Source: JAYFNU01 sp964458545
GTDB taxonomy: Bacteria > Bacillota > Clostridia > Oscillospirales > Ruminococcaceae
Direction of reading: 5' to 3'
DNA length: 17,940 bases
NCBI GenBank assembly: GCA_964458545.1
Contig: CAYWJF010000034.1
Location: 1 to 17,940 of the forward strand
Shown in pieces: positions 1-5,794 of this stretch; positions within the stretch are counted from its first letter, which is position 1, and the number at the start of each line of letters is the position of its first letter. The notes under the pieces were generated by a model. The model saw only the letters and a list, made by a program, of their open reading frames with translations. It did no database searches and had not been told where the DNA came from. Position numbers and translations under genes: made by a program.

Positions 1-111
1 ATACTCTTTGTCGCCCTGCTCCTTCTCTCTTTTCGCTTCGTCGATTATATCGAGATATTTCTGCTTAAGCGAAGTAATATGCGCCTGTCTCAGCGCGTTT
101 TTATAATCCAT
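1..111 (-). CDS. Unknown phage-region protein, 5' part only (runs off the left edge)
   Basis: The first 37 codons of a minus-strand gene lie here, beginning MDYKNALRQAHITSLKQKYL and continuing past the window edge. The start is supported by a strong ribosome binding site (AAGGAGGAGACAG) that lies across the stop codon of the terminase-like gene upstream, with 12 bases between that stop and this ATG, so the two are translated as one unit. The visible N-terminus is highly charged and should form a helix or coiled coil; no signal peptide or membrane segment is seen. The position just after the large terminase is where portal or small accessory genes usually sit, but this N-terminus does not resemble a portal protein that I recognise. 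Function unknown. Confidence 0.7.
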   Translation of the reverse strand, partial: MDYKNALRQAHITSLKQKYLDIIDEAKREKEQGDKEY

Positions 112-123
112 TCTGTCTCCTCC

Positions 124-1149
124 TTAAATAGTGTCGGTAAGCGTTCTTATCTGCGCCAAAAGCTGTCGGAAAGCGTCTCTTTGTAGCTTTACAGCCTCTA
201 TGTTCTCTTGGTTTTGCGGCGTGGCTTCGGTTTCCTCTTGAAATACTGTTTTTCCCTCAAGAAGCTCGAGCCACGCCGCGCCGTAGTCCGTAAGCGCAAG
301 CACCCAGCGCCTGCCCTCGTTTTCACAAGTATAGGTTACCTCGTACGAGCGTCCCTTACAAAAATCAAGTATTCCGCTTCGTTTTCTGTCCTTGCCCGCC
401 GAATAGAAGGCGTACTTGTGCGAGGGAAAAAGCCCAACGTGAAGCTTCTCGCTCCATTCGCTGAAATATCTTCCCTCCTCTATGTTCCATTCCCCCTCAA
501 GCAGCGCGAGGCGGTCCTTTTCAGAGAGGTTTTCCAGCCGCTTCACATAATTAGGGTCGTGCTTCATAAGAAAAAAGTTGTCTCTTACATTCGCCTTAAG
601 AAATATCCTCGTACCCGTCGGTGTTTTGATTTCCTTTTCGCTTTCGCCCGCGTCGATAAATCTGCGTTTTACCCATTCGTGCCCAACTCCGCCCGGATTC
701 GTCGTGCTTTTCACCTGCTTCGGAAAGCCGTTTGCTCCGCGAACGCGCGAGATAAGATAGGTGTAAATCTCCTCGGTAAAGTGGGTAAGCTCGTCGAAGC
801 GGATAACGTCGTATTCCGCCGACTGATAGTGAAGCGCGTCCGCCCTGCTGTCGCAGTAGCCGAACTCCACCGTAGAGCCGTTCGCGAAGGTTCCGATGTG
901 TCGTGAAAAGCTGTAGCTGTAAAGACTTTTTGGATATAAAGCGAGCGCGCCGAACACAAGCGTACGCTCAAGCTCCACAAGGGTACGGCGTAGGATAAGC
1001 TGGCGCGAGCCCGCGTAACGCAGCGCAAACAGCATAGCGTCCATTAGCTGTCCGAAGCTCTTTCCCCCGCCAGCCGCGCCGCCGAAAAGCACCTCGTTGC
1101 TTTTCGCGTCGATAAAAGCCTTCTGACGGCGGGTTATCTTATACGTCAT
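124..1149 (-). CDS. Phage large terminase ATPase domain, nuclease domain missing or replaced
   Basis: TerL normally drives DNA into the procapsid with an N-terminal ATPase and cuts it with a C-terminal RNase H-like nuclease. Visible ATPase motifs are Walker A GGAAGGGKS (residues 23-31), Walker B with catalytic Glu DVIRFDE (114-120), and a coupling motif STTNPGG (148-154). The family-typical end of this domain, LEGEWNIEEGRYFSEWSEKL, lies near residues 217-236. After that the usual nuclease with its spaced acidic residues is not seen. About 105 residues of different character follow, ending in a charged helical tail, so the protein is 341 aa against roughly 420-550 for the family. The last segment is open, has normal codon use, and the other two frames do not restore a nuclease. 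The start overlaps the small-terminase-like gene by 11 bases and has no clear Shine-Dalgarno, suggesting translational coupling. An in-frame deletion fusion or domesticated terminase is likely. Confidence 0.85.
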   Translation of the reverse strand: MTYKITRRQKAFIDAKSNEVLFGGAAGGGKSFGQLMDAMLFALRYAGSRQLILRRTLVELERTLVFGALALYPKSLYSYSFSRHIGTFANGSTVEFGYCDSRADALHYQSAEYDVIRFDELTHFTEEIYTYLISRVRGANGFPKQVKSTTNPGGVGHEWVKRRFIDAGESEKEIKTPTGTRIFLKANVRDNFFLMKHDPNYVKRLENLSEKDRLALLEGEWNIEEGRYFSEWSEKLHVGLFPSHKYAFYSAGKDRKRSGILDFCKGRSYEVTYTCENEGRRWVLALTDYGAAWLELLEGKTVFQEETEATPQNQENIEAVKLQRDAFRQLLAQIRTLTDTI

Positions 1150-1453
1150 CTAACGAATCGGCGACGGTTATCTCTATCTTCACCGTTTCCGCCTCTTTTC
1201 TCTTCTCCGTCTCTTCGGCGCGCCGCTTCTCCGCCGTTTCAATGACATACTTCGCCGCCGTAACGTTACCGTCTATAGCCTCGTTAATTAACGCCATAGC
1301 CACCGCCTCGTCATTTGTGGTATCCTCTCGCAGGCAACCACACCCCGTTTTGTCCGCAAGCGACGCTATAAGCTCCGCGCTCGCCCTTTCGCCTAATAGC
1401 CTAATCAACGCGTCACCCGCCGAGTTACTCCTTCTTTTCTTCTTTCGCGCCAT
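1139..1453 (-). CDS. Small terminase-like phage protein
   Basis: A 104-aa protein directly upstream of the TerL-like gene. It has a basic N-terminus (MARKKKRRSN), then a predicted helical segment with DEAVAMALINEAIDGNVTAA (about residues 48-67) followed by KYVIETAEKRR. This resembles the C-terminal helical motif of small phage proteins beside TerL in Firmicutes prophages (DUF5681/TerS-like: a lysine- or arginine-rich start and 'a..L...Ai.Gd..AakfI.d'). By position and this motif it probably recognises phage DNA and hands it to TerL. It overlaps the next gene by 11 bases and the preceding Cys-rich gene by 29 bases. An AGGAGGTG ribosome binding site lies about 10 bases before the ATG. No helix-turn-helix is obvious, so the TerS role rests mainly on context. 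Confidence 0.65.
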   Translation of the reverse strand: MARKKKRRSNSAGDALIRLLGERASAELIASLADKTGCGCLREDTTNDEAVAMALINEAIDGNVTAAKYVIETAEKRRAEETEKRKEAETVKIEITVADSLDDV

Positions 1454-1571
1454 TCCTTCGCTCCACCTCCTTCTTCGCTTCGCAGCTCGGTAGAATACAA
1501 AACAGCTTTCCGCACTTCATATAGTTATTCCACACGCACCGCCTACAGCGTCTTTGCTCCTTCTTTGTCAC
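1425..1571 (-). CDS. 48-aa Cys-rich small phage protein, GTG start
   Basis: A short gene that starts with GTG at 1571 and ends with TAA at 1425-1427. GGGAGGG sits 7 bases before the GTG, which is ideal spacing. The peptide has five cysteines in the pattern CX2CX7CX4CX4C, including CRRCVWNNYMKCGKLFC, flanked by strongly basic and then acidic/lysine-rich ends. That looks like a small metal-binding knuckle. Similar tiny Cys-rich proteins are common just before terminase genes in clostridial prophages, but I know of no assigned function. It overlaps the terS-like gene by 29 bases in another frame and is the first gene after the terminator at 1605-1636. Confidence 0.65.
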   Translation of the reverse strand: MTKKEQRRCRRCVWNNYMKCGKLFCILPSCEAKKEVERRNGAKEEKKE

Positions 1572-1604
1572 GGCGTTTCCCTCCCTTCTTCAATATTTGG
1601 GCGC

Positions 1605-1636
1605 AAAAAAGCGCCTCGGCTATAAGCCGAAGCGCT
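1605..1636 (-). terminator. Strong intrinsic terminator between the phage regulator and the terminase genes
   Basis: On the minus strand a 12-bp stem (AGCGCTTCGGCT / AGCCGAGGCGCT, one G-U pair, 3-base loop TAT) is followed at once by a run of six T. It lies 85 bases after the stop of the regulator at 1721 and only 33 bases before the GTG of the next gene, so the downstream genes have no room for a promoter of their own after it. Confidence 0.85.
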
Positions 1637-1659
1637 CTTTGCTGTTCTTTCACAATACC

Positions 1660-1688
1660 ATTGTAGCAGGTTATATTCGTACTAAACG
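1660..1688 (-). promoter_or_regulatory. Candidate phage late promoter (extended -10, poor -35)
   Basis: On the minus strand TGC-TACAAT (-10 at 1660-1665, TGn extension at 1666-1668) forms an extended -10 element. At 17-bp spacing the -35 position reads CGTTTA, a poor match, as expected for an activator-dependent promoter. Transcription would start near 1653 and meet the terminator at 1605-1636 after a few dozen bases. Confidence 0.45.
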
Positions 1689-1691
1689 TAC
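1674..1691 (-). repeat. Tandem 9-bp repeat over the -35 region of the candidate late promoter
   Basis: On the minus strand GTACGTTTA is followed directly by GTACGAATA (7 of 9 bases identical). The pair sits over the -35 position of the extended -10 promoter at 1660-1668, where an activator would bind. The product of the adjacent gene 1721-2134 is the obvious candidate. A further short repeat GCAAAAC/GCAAAAT lies just upstream. Confidence 0.4.
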
Positions 1692-1720
1692 ATTTCTAAA
1701 TTTTGCGTTTTGCACAAGTT

Positions 1721-2134
1721 TCACCTGTGTTCTTTGTTATATTTCTCTAAATATCTGTCATGCCTTCTCCTTGGAACCTGCTCGTCCTTCATATCGAGCA
1801 ACCTCGCAATCGACTGCCAGCTCTTGCATTTCATATATCTCTCTCTGAATATAATGCGAAGGTCTGGCTCCTCGATTAGACGGATAAACTCCTCAAGCCG
1901 CAGCAGCTCGCAGATACACCTTTTCATATTCTCCGCAATTAGCTGCTTAAGATATGCCATCTCGCTTGCGTAGCGCGCGAAGGTATCTCCTCCTCCTCCG
2001 CCTTGTACCCGCTCACCGCCGTAGTTCACCCCACGCGCTTCGAGCATAGGCGCTATGCTCTCAAGGCGTTCCCTTTCCGCTGTGATTTCCAGCTTAAGGT
2101 ACCGTAGTCTGTTCAGTTGTTGTACCGTAATCAT
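1721..2134 (-). CDS. Phage late transcription regulator, DUF1492/sigma-70 region 4-like
   Basis: A 137-aa protein of the kind found just before terminase genes in clostridial prophages and usually labelled sigma-70-like or DUF1492/ArpU-like. The N-terminal half is a charged helix starting MITVQQLNRLRYLKLEITAE, then a Gly-rich turn (RVQGGGGGD, about residues 42-50) typical of the family, then a second long helix. The C-terminal part (about 88-130) matches a sigma region 4 helix-turn-helix: LRIIFRERYMKCKSWQSIAR followed by LLDMKDEQVPRRRHDRYLEK. It lacks region 2, so it probably acts as an activator of late promoters rather than a full sigma factor. AAAGGATG lies before the ATG. A consensus promoter and a LexA-box-like operator precede it (2177-2224), pointing to SOS induction. 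Confidence 0.75.
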   Translation of the reverse strand: MITVQQLNRLRYLKLEITAERERLESIAPMLEARGVNYGGERVQGGGGGDTFARYASEMAYLKQLIAENMKRCICELLRLEEFIRLIEEPDLRIIFRERYMKCKSWQSIARLLDMKDEQVPRRRHDRYLEKYNKEHR

Positions 2135-2176
2135 CTTTGCATCCTTTCAATAGTTCAATTCTCCCCCTGCGCCTTA

Positions 2177-2190
2177 AGAACATTTGTTCT
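2177..2190. promoter_or_regulatory. LexA (DinR/SOS) box
   Basis: AGAACATTTGTTCT is a perfect 14-bp inverted repeat with the Gram-positive SOS-box core GAAC-N4-GTTC. It begins about 7 bases downstream of the -10 hexamer of the regulator's promoter, covering the expected transcription start. LexA bound here would block transcription of the phage regulator until DNA damage. This is a sequence match only; binding is inferred. Confidence 0.7.
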
Positions 2191-2196
2191 GTTTTT

Positions 2197-2224
2197 AGTA
2201 TAGCACTCTTATTTCTTATGTCAA
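2197..2224 (-). promoter_or_regulatory. Promoter of the phage regulator
   Basis: On the minus strand TTGACA (2219-2224), a 16-bp spacer ending in TGC, and TATACT (2197-2202): a consensus -35, an extended -10 and a near-consensus -10. The start site would fall near 2190, inside the LexA box, giving a leader of about 56 bases before the ATG at 2134. Confidence 0.75.
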
Positions 2225-2241
2225 TTGTGAAATATGACAAT
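2224..2241. repeat. 18-bp imperfect palindrome between divergent promoters
   Basis: ATTGTGAAATATGACAAT has matching ends (ATTGT/ACAAT) and an AT-rich centre. It abuts the -35 of the regulator promoter and lies about 37 bp upstream of the traX -35. It could be a second operator, but AT-rich palindromes also arise by chance. Confidence 0.3.
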
Positions 2242-2277
2242 ATAAGACAGATTGCTCAGTCGCCTTTCGGTGCATTC

Positions 2278-2306
2278 TTGACCCGTCGGACGCATAAGCT
2301 TATAAT
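2278..2306 (+). promoter_or_regulatory. Promoter of the TraX-family gene
   Basis: TTGACC (2278-2283), exactly 17 bp, then TATAAT (2301-2306). Start of transcription would be near 2313, leaving a leader of about 20 bases that contains the ribosome binding site. This rules out translation starts upstream of 2332. Confidence 0.8.
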
Positions 2307-2331
2307 TATGAAAAACGGGACGGAGACACTT

Positions 2332-3069
2332 ATGGAGAACACCCTTTCACCGACCACGCGCGGGCTTTCGGCAAACGCCTTAAAGCTTATAGCTATTTTC
2401 GCTATGACAATCGACCATATTGCTTGGGCGTTTGTGCCGACGGCGAGCCCTTTAGGTCAGCTACTTCATATTATCGGGCGGATAACCGCGCCTATTATGT
2501 GTTACTTCATAGCCGTCGGCTTCACGAAGACCCGCGACGTTAAACGCTATCTCCTGCGGCTCTTTATCTTTGCCGTTATCTCTCATTTCCCCTATGTTTT
2601 ATTTGCCACGGGAAGACCTCAGTTTCTTCATAACACAAGTATGATTTTCTCGCTCTTCGCGGCGCTTCTCTCGCTCGTTATCCTTGAAAGCAAAAAGCTG
2701 GCTATGTGGCTTAAGGTTATACTTATAGCCGCCTGCTTTGGCGTTACTCTATTTTCTGACTGGCCTATTCTCGCCGTTGCGTGGACGCTTTGCTTTTATA
2801 TTTTCCGAAACAACAAGCAGGATATGATAACATGGTTTACTACGATTTCTGCGGTAGGCGCGGCGTTTATGGCTGTTACAAGCTATATAAACAGCGGGCT
2901 TTGGTGGCGCGGCGCGTTTCAGTTCGGCACTCTGCTCGCGCTTCCGCTTATTCTTCTTTATAACGGCGAGCGCGGAAAGCTTAAGCTTCGCTGGCTTTTC
3001 TACATCTACTATCCGCTGCATATTGCGCTTATTGTTTTAATTAGATATTTCTTTTTCTCTTATCGTTAA
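2332..3069 (+). CDS. TraX-family multi-pass membrane protein
   Basis: A 245-aa integral membrane protein of the TraX family (PF05857), named for the F-plasmid pilin N-acetylation protein and distantly related to membrane acyltransferases. Visible family marks are an N-terminal block ALKLIAIFAMTIDHIAWAFV, an RITAPIMCYF segment with FAVISHFPYVLF, and the C-terminal YYPLHIALIVLIRYFF. About eight hydrophobic segments span the length. Reading frame stays open back to 2137, but the promoter at 2278-2306 places the start of RNA near 2313, and the ATG at 2332 has GGACGGAG about 6 bases before it, so 2332 is chosen. No conjugation genes are nearby. Chromosomal TraX homologues in Firmicutes are common and of unknown role; acyl modification of a surface molecule is a guess. 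Confidence 0.85.
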   Translation: MENTLSPTTRGLSANALKLIAIFAMTIDHIAWAFVPTASPLGQLLHIIGRITAPIMCYFIAVGFTKTRDVKRYLLRLFIFAVISHFPYVLFATGRPQFLHNTSMIFSLFAALLSLVILESKKLAMWLKVILIAACFGVTLFSDWPILAVAWTLCFYIFRNNKQDMITWFTTISAVGAAFMAVTSYINSGLWWRGAFQFGTLLALPLILLYNGERGKLKLRWLFYIYYPLHIALIVLIRYFFFSYR

Positions 3070-3131
3070 CTTTATTCACAAATTTTTAAGCGTTTATCCT
3101 GAAAAGTTATTATATTGTATTTTCATATTAA

Positions 3132-3159
3132 AAGCCCCGCGCGAATTCGCGCGGGGCTT
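3132..3159. terminator. Perfect 28-bp palindrome, shared terminator
   Basis: AAGCCCCGCGCGAA / TTCGCGCGGGGCTT is a perfect inverted repeat lying between two convergent genes (traX end 3069, PASTA gene end 3173). On the minus strand it is followed by TTTTAAT, so it most clearly ends the long polysaccharide operon. On the plus strand the downstream T content is weaker (ACTGTTTATTC), but it may stop traX transcripts too. Confidence 0.85.
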
Positions 3160-3172
3160 ACTGTTTATTCTG

Positions 3173-5098
3173 TTAGCCGTTCACTATAAGGGTAAGCTCT
3201 GTTCCTGCGGGAACGGTTTCGCCCGCCTTTAAGTTAGTTCCTATTACCTTTCCAACCTCAAGCTTGTCGCTGTAGGCGGTGATTTCAAGCGTTACGTTTA
3301 GACCCGCCTCCTTTAAAAGCGCCTTCGCTTCGTCAGGGGTCTTTCCAGCGACGTCGGGTACGGCTACCTCGGCAGGCGGTGTAGTCGCTTCACCGTCCGC
3401 AGGCGCAGTCTTCGGCTCGTCCGCCGCAAAGGCGGTTATCTCAAAGCCCGTGGCTGTTAGCATAGCGTCGCCGTTCTTGCCGACAAAGGCTATCTTTACG
3501 CTGTCGCCAACGTCCGCTATTACTACGCTTTCGCTGACAGACGCCGCTACGGTAAAGTAGCTTTTTGAGGAATCAAGCTTAACGTAATATACGCTGTTTC
3601 CCTCTATTACCGCGCTTCTTATCTCTTCAATCGCGCCCTCTGCCGTGGTGGAAACCACAACAGGCTCCTCGGTAATGCTGTTGTCGGAAAGAAGCGTCTG
3701 GTAATTTATTTCGCATTCCTTAACCGACGCGCCCGTAGCGACTATCTGGTAGCTGCTTACGTTTACCATGGCGTACATCTTAACGAGCCCCGCATTGTCC
3801 TTAAGCGACATAAAATAGGTCGGCTGACCCTGAATGTTCAAAAGCAGCGGGAAGGTGGCGTTATAGCTCAAATGCTGCACTACGCCCTCGGCGGAGGACA
3901 TTGCGGAATACTCCTCGGCGCCTGCAATCGGGTAATACTTTGTTTCTTTTGTGCGCTGGTTCGTAAGGATAAAGCCGACGTTCGACTGGTCGCCGCCCAC
4001 CGACGTTACGCCCGTATACATATATACGTCGTCGTCAAGCGCGATATAGTTATAGCCGTCGGTTGTTATAGTTACGTTCTTCTGCCCGAAGATGGAGTTG
4101 AGATATCCCTTCGTGTAAAGCCCATAATAATCATACTGCTCAATAATAAGCTCGGCGGAATAAACACGGTCTACCCATGTGGGCACGTCCTCGTAATACT
4201 TGCACTCGCCCGTCACGGCGTTAACAAGCACCGCGCCGTTAATATCCTTGCCGCCGAAAAGACCTATTCTGTATATCACCCGCGGGCACACCCAGTACGG
4301 GTCACCGTTATCGTCCACCTCGAAGGTCGGATTTTCAAAGATAAAGGTCGGGAAATTAAAGCGAAGATGACGCATAAGATTGCGCCCGAAATGTTCGTCC
4401 ATAGTATAGCGCATACCCTCTTCAAGGCGCACCACCTCGACATTCTGGGTAACCATATCCAAACGGATATACGCGGGTATTCCGTTATGGCGGTTGTTTA
4501 TCCACTTAATAAGGTCGCCGTAGAGTAGCGGCGTTACCCGCACGGGAGAATCCTGATAGTTTATCTGGGTGTAATCACTCGATACCTCAAACTGGCTTAC
4601 CATATCGGAAAGCTCGCCCAGCTTGCGGTCGCCAAGCTTCTCGGCGCTCGCGCGGTCAAGCAGCGGTATCTGGTCAAAGCTTATCTCCTCAACGTCGTCT
4701 TTAAAGCTGCCCTCCGTTACCGTAAGAAGGTCGCGGTAGGCGCGCGCGCGAAGCAGCTCGCTCGAAAGTATCGTTCCCACGATAATAAAAATCAAGAAAA
4801 GCGCGCATATCGCGAGTGGTATTCTGCAATGATTTTTAACCGACTTGAAGAACTCGTCGCCACTCTTTATCTTCCATATTCCCGAGGTTATTATCGCTGT
4901 TACACAGTAAACCGCCGAGAGGATGAAAAAGAAGAAGTAGAAGCCTCTGCTTTGAAAGTTTATTGCGGGAAGCTCCAGATAGAATATCACGAAGCCCACA
5001 ACGAGGGTAACGAGAAGGTTTATCAATGTTTTTTTGAAGCCGCCCCCCGCGTGCTTTTCGGTAACGTCAATTACCTTTTTTGCTTTATTCTCTGCCAT
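3173..5098 (-). CDS. Membrane protein with three N-terminal TM segments and one C-terminal PASTA domain
   Basis: A 641-aa protein, last gene of the operon; its ATG follows the deoC stop directly (TAA-ATG), with AAAGGA before it. A short cytoplasmic N-terminus precedes hydrophobic segments at about residues 23-42, 53-74 and 92-112. A large extracytoplasmic region of about 450 residues follows, rich in Tyr and Asp, which I do not recognise as a named domain. A Pro/Ala/Thr linker (about 550-572) leads to one PASTA repeat, VPDVAGKTPDEAKALLKEAG onward, ending at the C-terminus. PASTA domains bind peptidoglycan fragments, and in Firmicutes are usually on PrkC/Stk1 kinases or PBP2x-type proteins. 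Here there is neither a kinase nor a transpeptidase domain. Its role may be sensing or anchoring at the cell wall where the polysaccharide is attached, but this is inferred from context. Confidence 0.8.
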   Translation of the reverse strand: MAENKAKKVIDVTEKHAGGGFKKTLINLLVTLVVGFVIFYLELPAINFQSRGFYFFFFILSAVYCVTAIITSGIWKIKSGDEFFKSVKNHCRIPLAICALFLIFIIVGTILSSELLRARAYRDLLTVTEGSFKDDVEEISFDQIPLLDRASAEKLGDRKLGELSDMVSQFEVSSDYTQINYQDSPVRVTPLLYGDLIKWINNRHNGIPAYIRLDMVTQNVEVVRLEEGMRYTMDEHFGRNLMRHLRFNFPTFIFENPTFEVDDNGDPYWVCPRVIYRIGLFGGKDINGAVLVNAVTGECKYYEDVPTWVDRVYSAELIIEQYDYYGLYTKGYLNSIFGQKNVTITTDGYNYIALDDDVYMYTGVTSVGGDQSNVGFILTNQRTKETKYYPIAGAEEYSAMSSAEGVVQHLSYNATFPLLLNIQGQPTYFMSLKDNAGLVKMYAMVNVSSYQIVATGASVKECEINYQTLLSDNSITEEPVVVSTTAEGAIEEIRSAVIEGNSVYYVKLDSSKSYFTVAASVSESVVIADVGDSVKIAFVGKNGDAMLTATGFEITAFAADEPKTAPADGEATTPPAEVAVPDVAGKTPDEAKALLKEAGLNVTLEITAYSDKLEVGKVIGTNLKAGETVPAGTELTLIVNG

Positions 5099-5794
5099 TT
5101 AGTTTTCCTTTCCGATTATCTTTATTCCTGCGCTTGCGCCTATGCGCGTAGCGCCCGCTTTTATCATCTTAACCGCGTCCTCATAGCTGCGTATACCGCC
5201 AGAGGCTTTAACTCCCATATCTCCGCCGACCGCCTTTCGCATAAGCTCTACGTCCGCTTCGGTCGCGCCGCCTCCGCCGTAGCCCGTCGAGGTTTTTACG
5301 AACGCCGCGCCCGCGAGCTTCGCAAGGTGACAGACCTTTATCTTCTCCTTGTCGGTGAGCATAGCGGTTTCAATAATTACTTTAACCTTCGCGCGTCTTC
5401 CCGCCGCGCGGACAACGGCGCGAATATCCCTTTCGACGAGCAGCCATTCGCCCGCCTTCGCCGCGCCTATGTTTATGACCATATCCAGCTCTTTCGCGCC
5501 GTTTCTTACGGCGTTCTTCGCTTCAAAAGCCTTGCTTTCGGGCGTGGACGCGCCGAATGGAAACGCAATTACACAACAAGGGGTAACTATGCTTCCCCTT
5601 AACCGCTTCGCGGCAAAAGCAATATTCGCGGGATTTACGCAGACGCTCGCGAAGCCGTATCTTATCGCCTCGTCGCAGAGCTTTTCTATCTCGCTCGGCG
5701 TGGCGTCGGGCTTCAAAAGGGTATGGTCGATATATTTCGCGAGAGCCTCGCGCTCTATTTCGACCGCGGGGCTCCTATCATCCTTTTTGTTCAC
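5099..5794 (-). CDS. deoC: Deoxyribose-phosphate aldolase (DeoC)
   Basis: DeoC cleaves 2-deoxy-D-ribose 5-phosphate to glyceraldehyde 3-phosphate and acetaldehyde in the cytoplasm, in deoxynucleoside catabolism. The 231-aa length fits the class I family. Visible residues: IDHTLLKPD near the N-terminus, substrate Asp in ELDMVINIG (Asp104), Schiff-base Lys in FVKTSTGY (Lys167), and the helper Lys in VKASGGIR (Lys196). The start is GTG, overlapping the stop of the DUF2304 gene by 4 bases (GTGA), with GGAGGAGAA at good spacing. It sits between polysaccharide genes and the PASTA protein rather than with deoABD or nucleoside transport genes. All catalytic residues are present, so it should be active; why it is here is unclear. 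Confidence 0.96.
   Translation of the reverse strand: MNKKDDRSPAVEIEREALAKYIDHTLLKPDATPSEIEKLCDEAIRYGFASVCVNPANIAFAAKRLRGSIVTPCCVIAFPFGASTPESKAFEAKNAVRNGAKELDMVINIGAAKAGEWLLVERDIRAVVRAAGRRAKVKVIIETAMLTDKEKIKVCHLAKLAGAAFVKTSTGYGGGGATEADVELMRKAVGGDMGVKASGGIRSYEDAVKMIKAGATRIGASAGIKIIGKEN

Noticed and set aside
124..440. Frameshift as the reason for the missing TerL nuclease
   Set aside because: I read the other two minus frames from the end of the ATPase domain; both reach stops quickly and neither shows nuclease-like sequence. Replacement or deletion fits better.
208..906. Plus-strand 232-codon open frame inside the terminase gene
   Set aside because: It is the reverse of an identified gene with TerL motifs, has no ribosome binding site, and its residues (Arg/Val/Leu-rich) look like antisense of the real frame.
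2137..2331. Upstream extension of the TraX reading frame to 2137, adding 65 residues
   Set aside because: The extension crosses the regulator promoter, the LexA box and the traX promoter itself, and the RNA would start near 2313. The added sequence is not family-like.
3070..3131. Separate plus-strand terminator directly after traX
   Set aside because: The AT-rich stretch has no stable hairpin; the palindrome at 3132-3159 is the only convincing stop signal between the convergent genes.
3173..5098. PrkC/Stk1-type Ser/Thr kinase because of the PASTA domain
   Set aside because: There is no kinase domain (no glycine loop, HRD or DFG motif) and the TM segments are at the N-terminus.
4829..5602. 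Long plus-strand open frame across the PASTA gene start and deoC
   Set aside because: It runs opposite to two well-supported genes, one with all DeoC catalytic residues. No start signal or recognisable motif is present.
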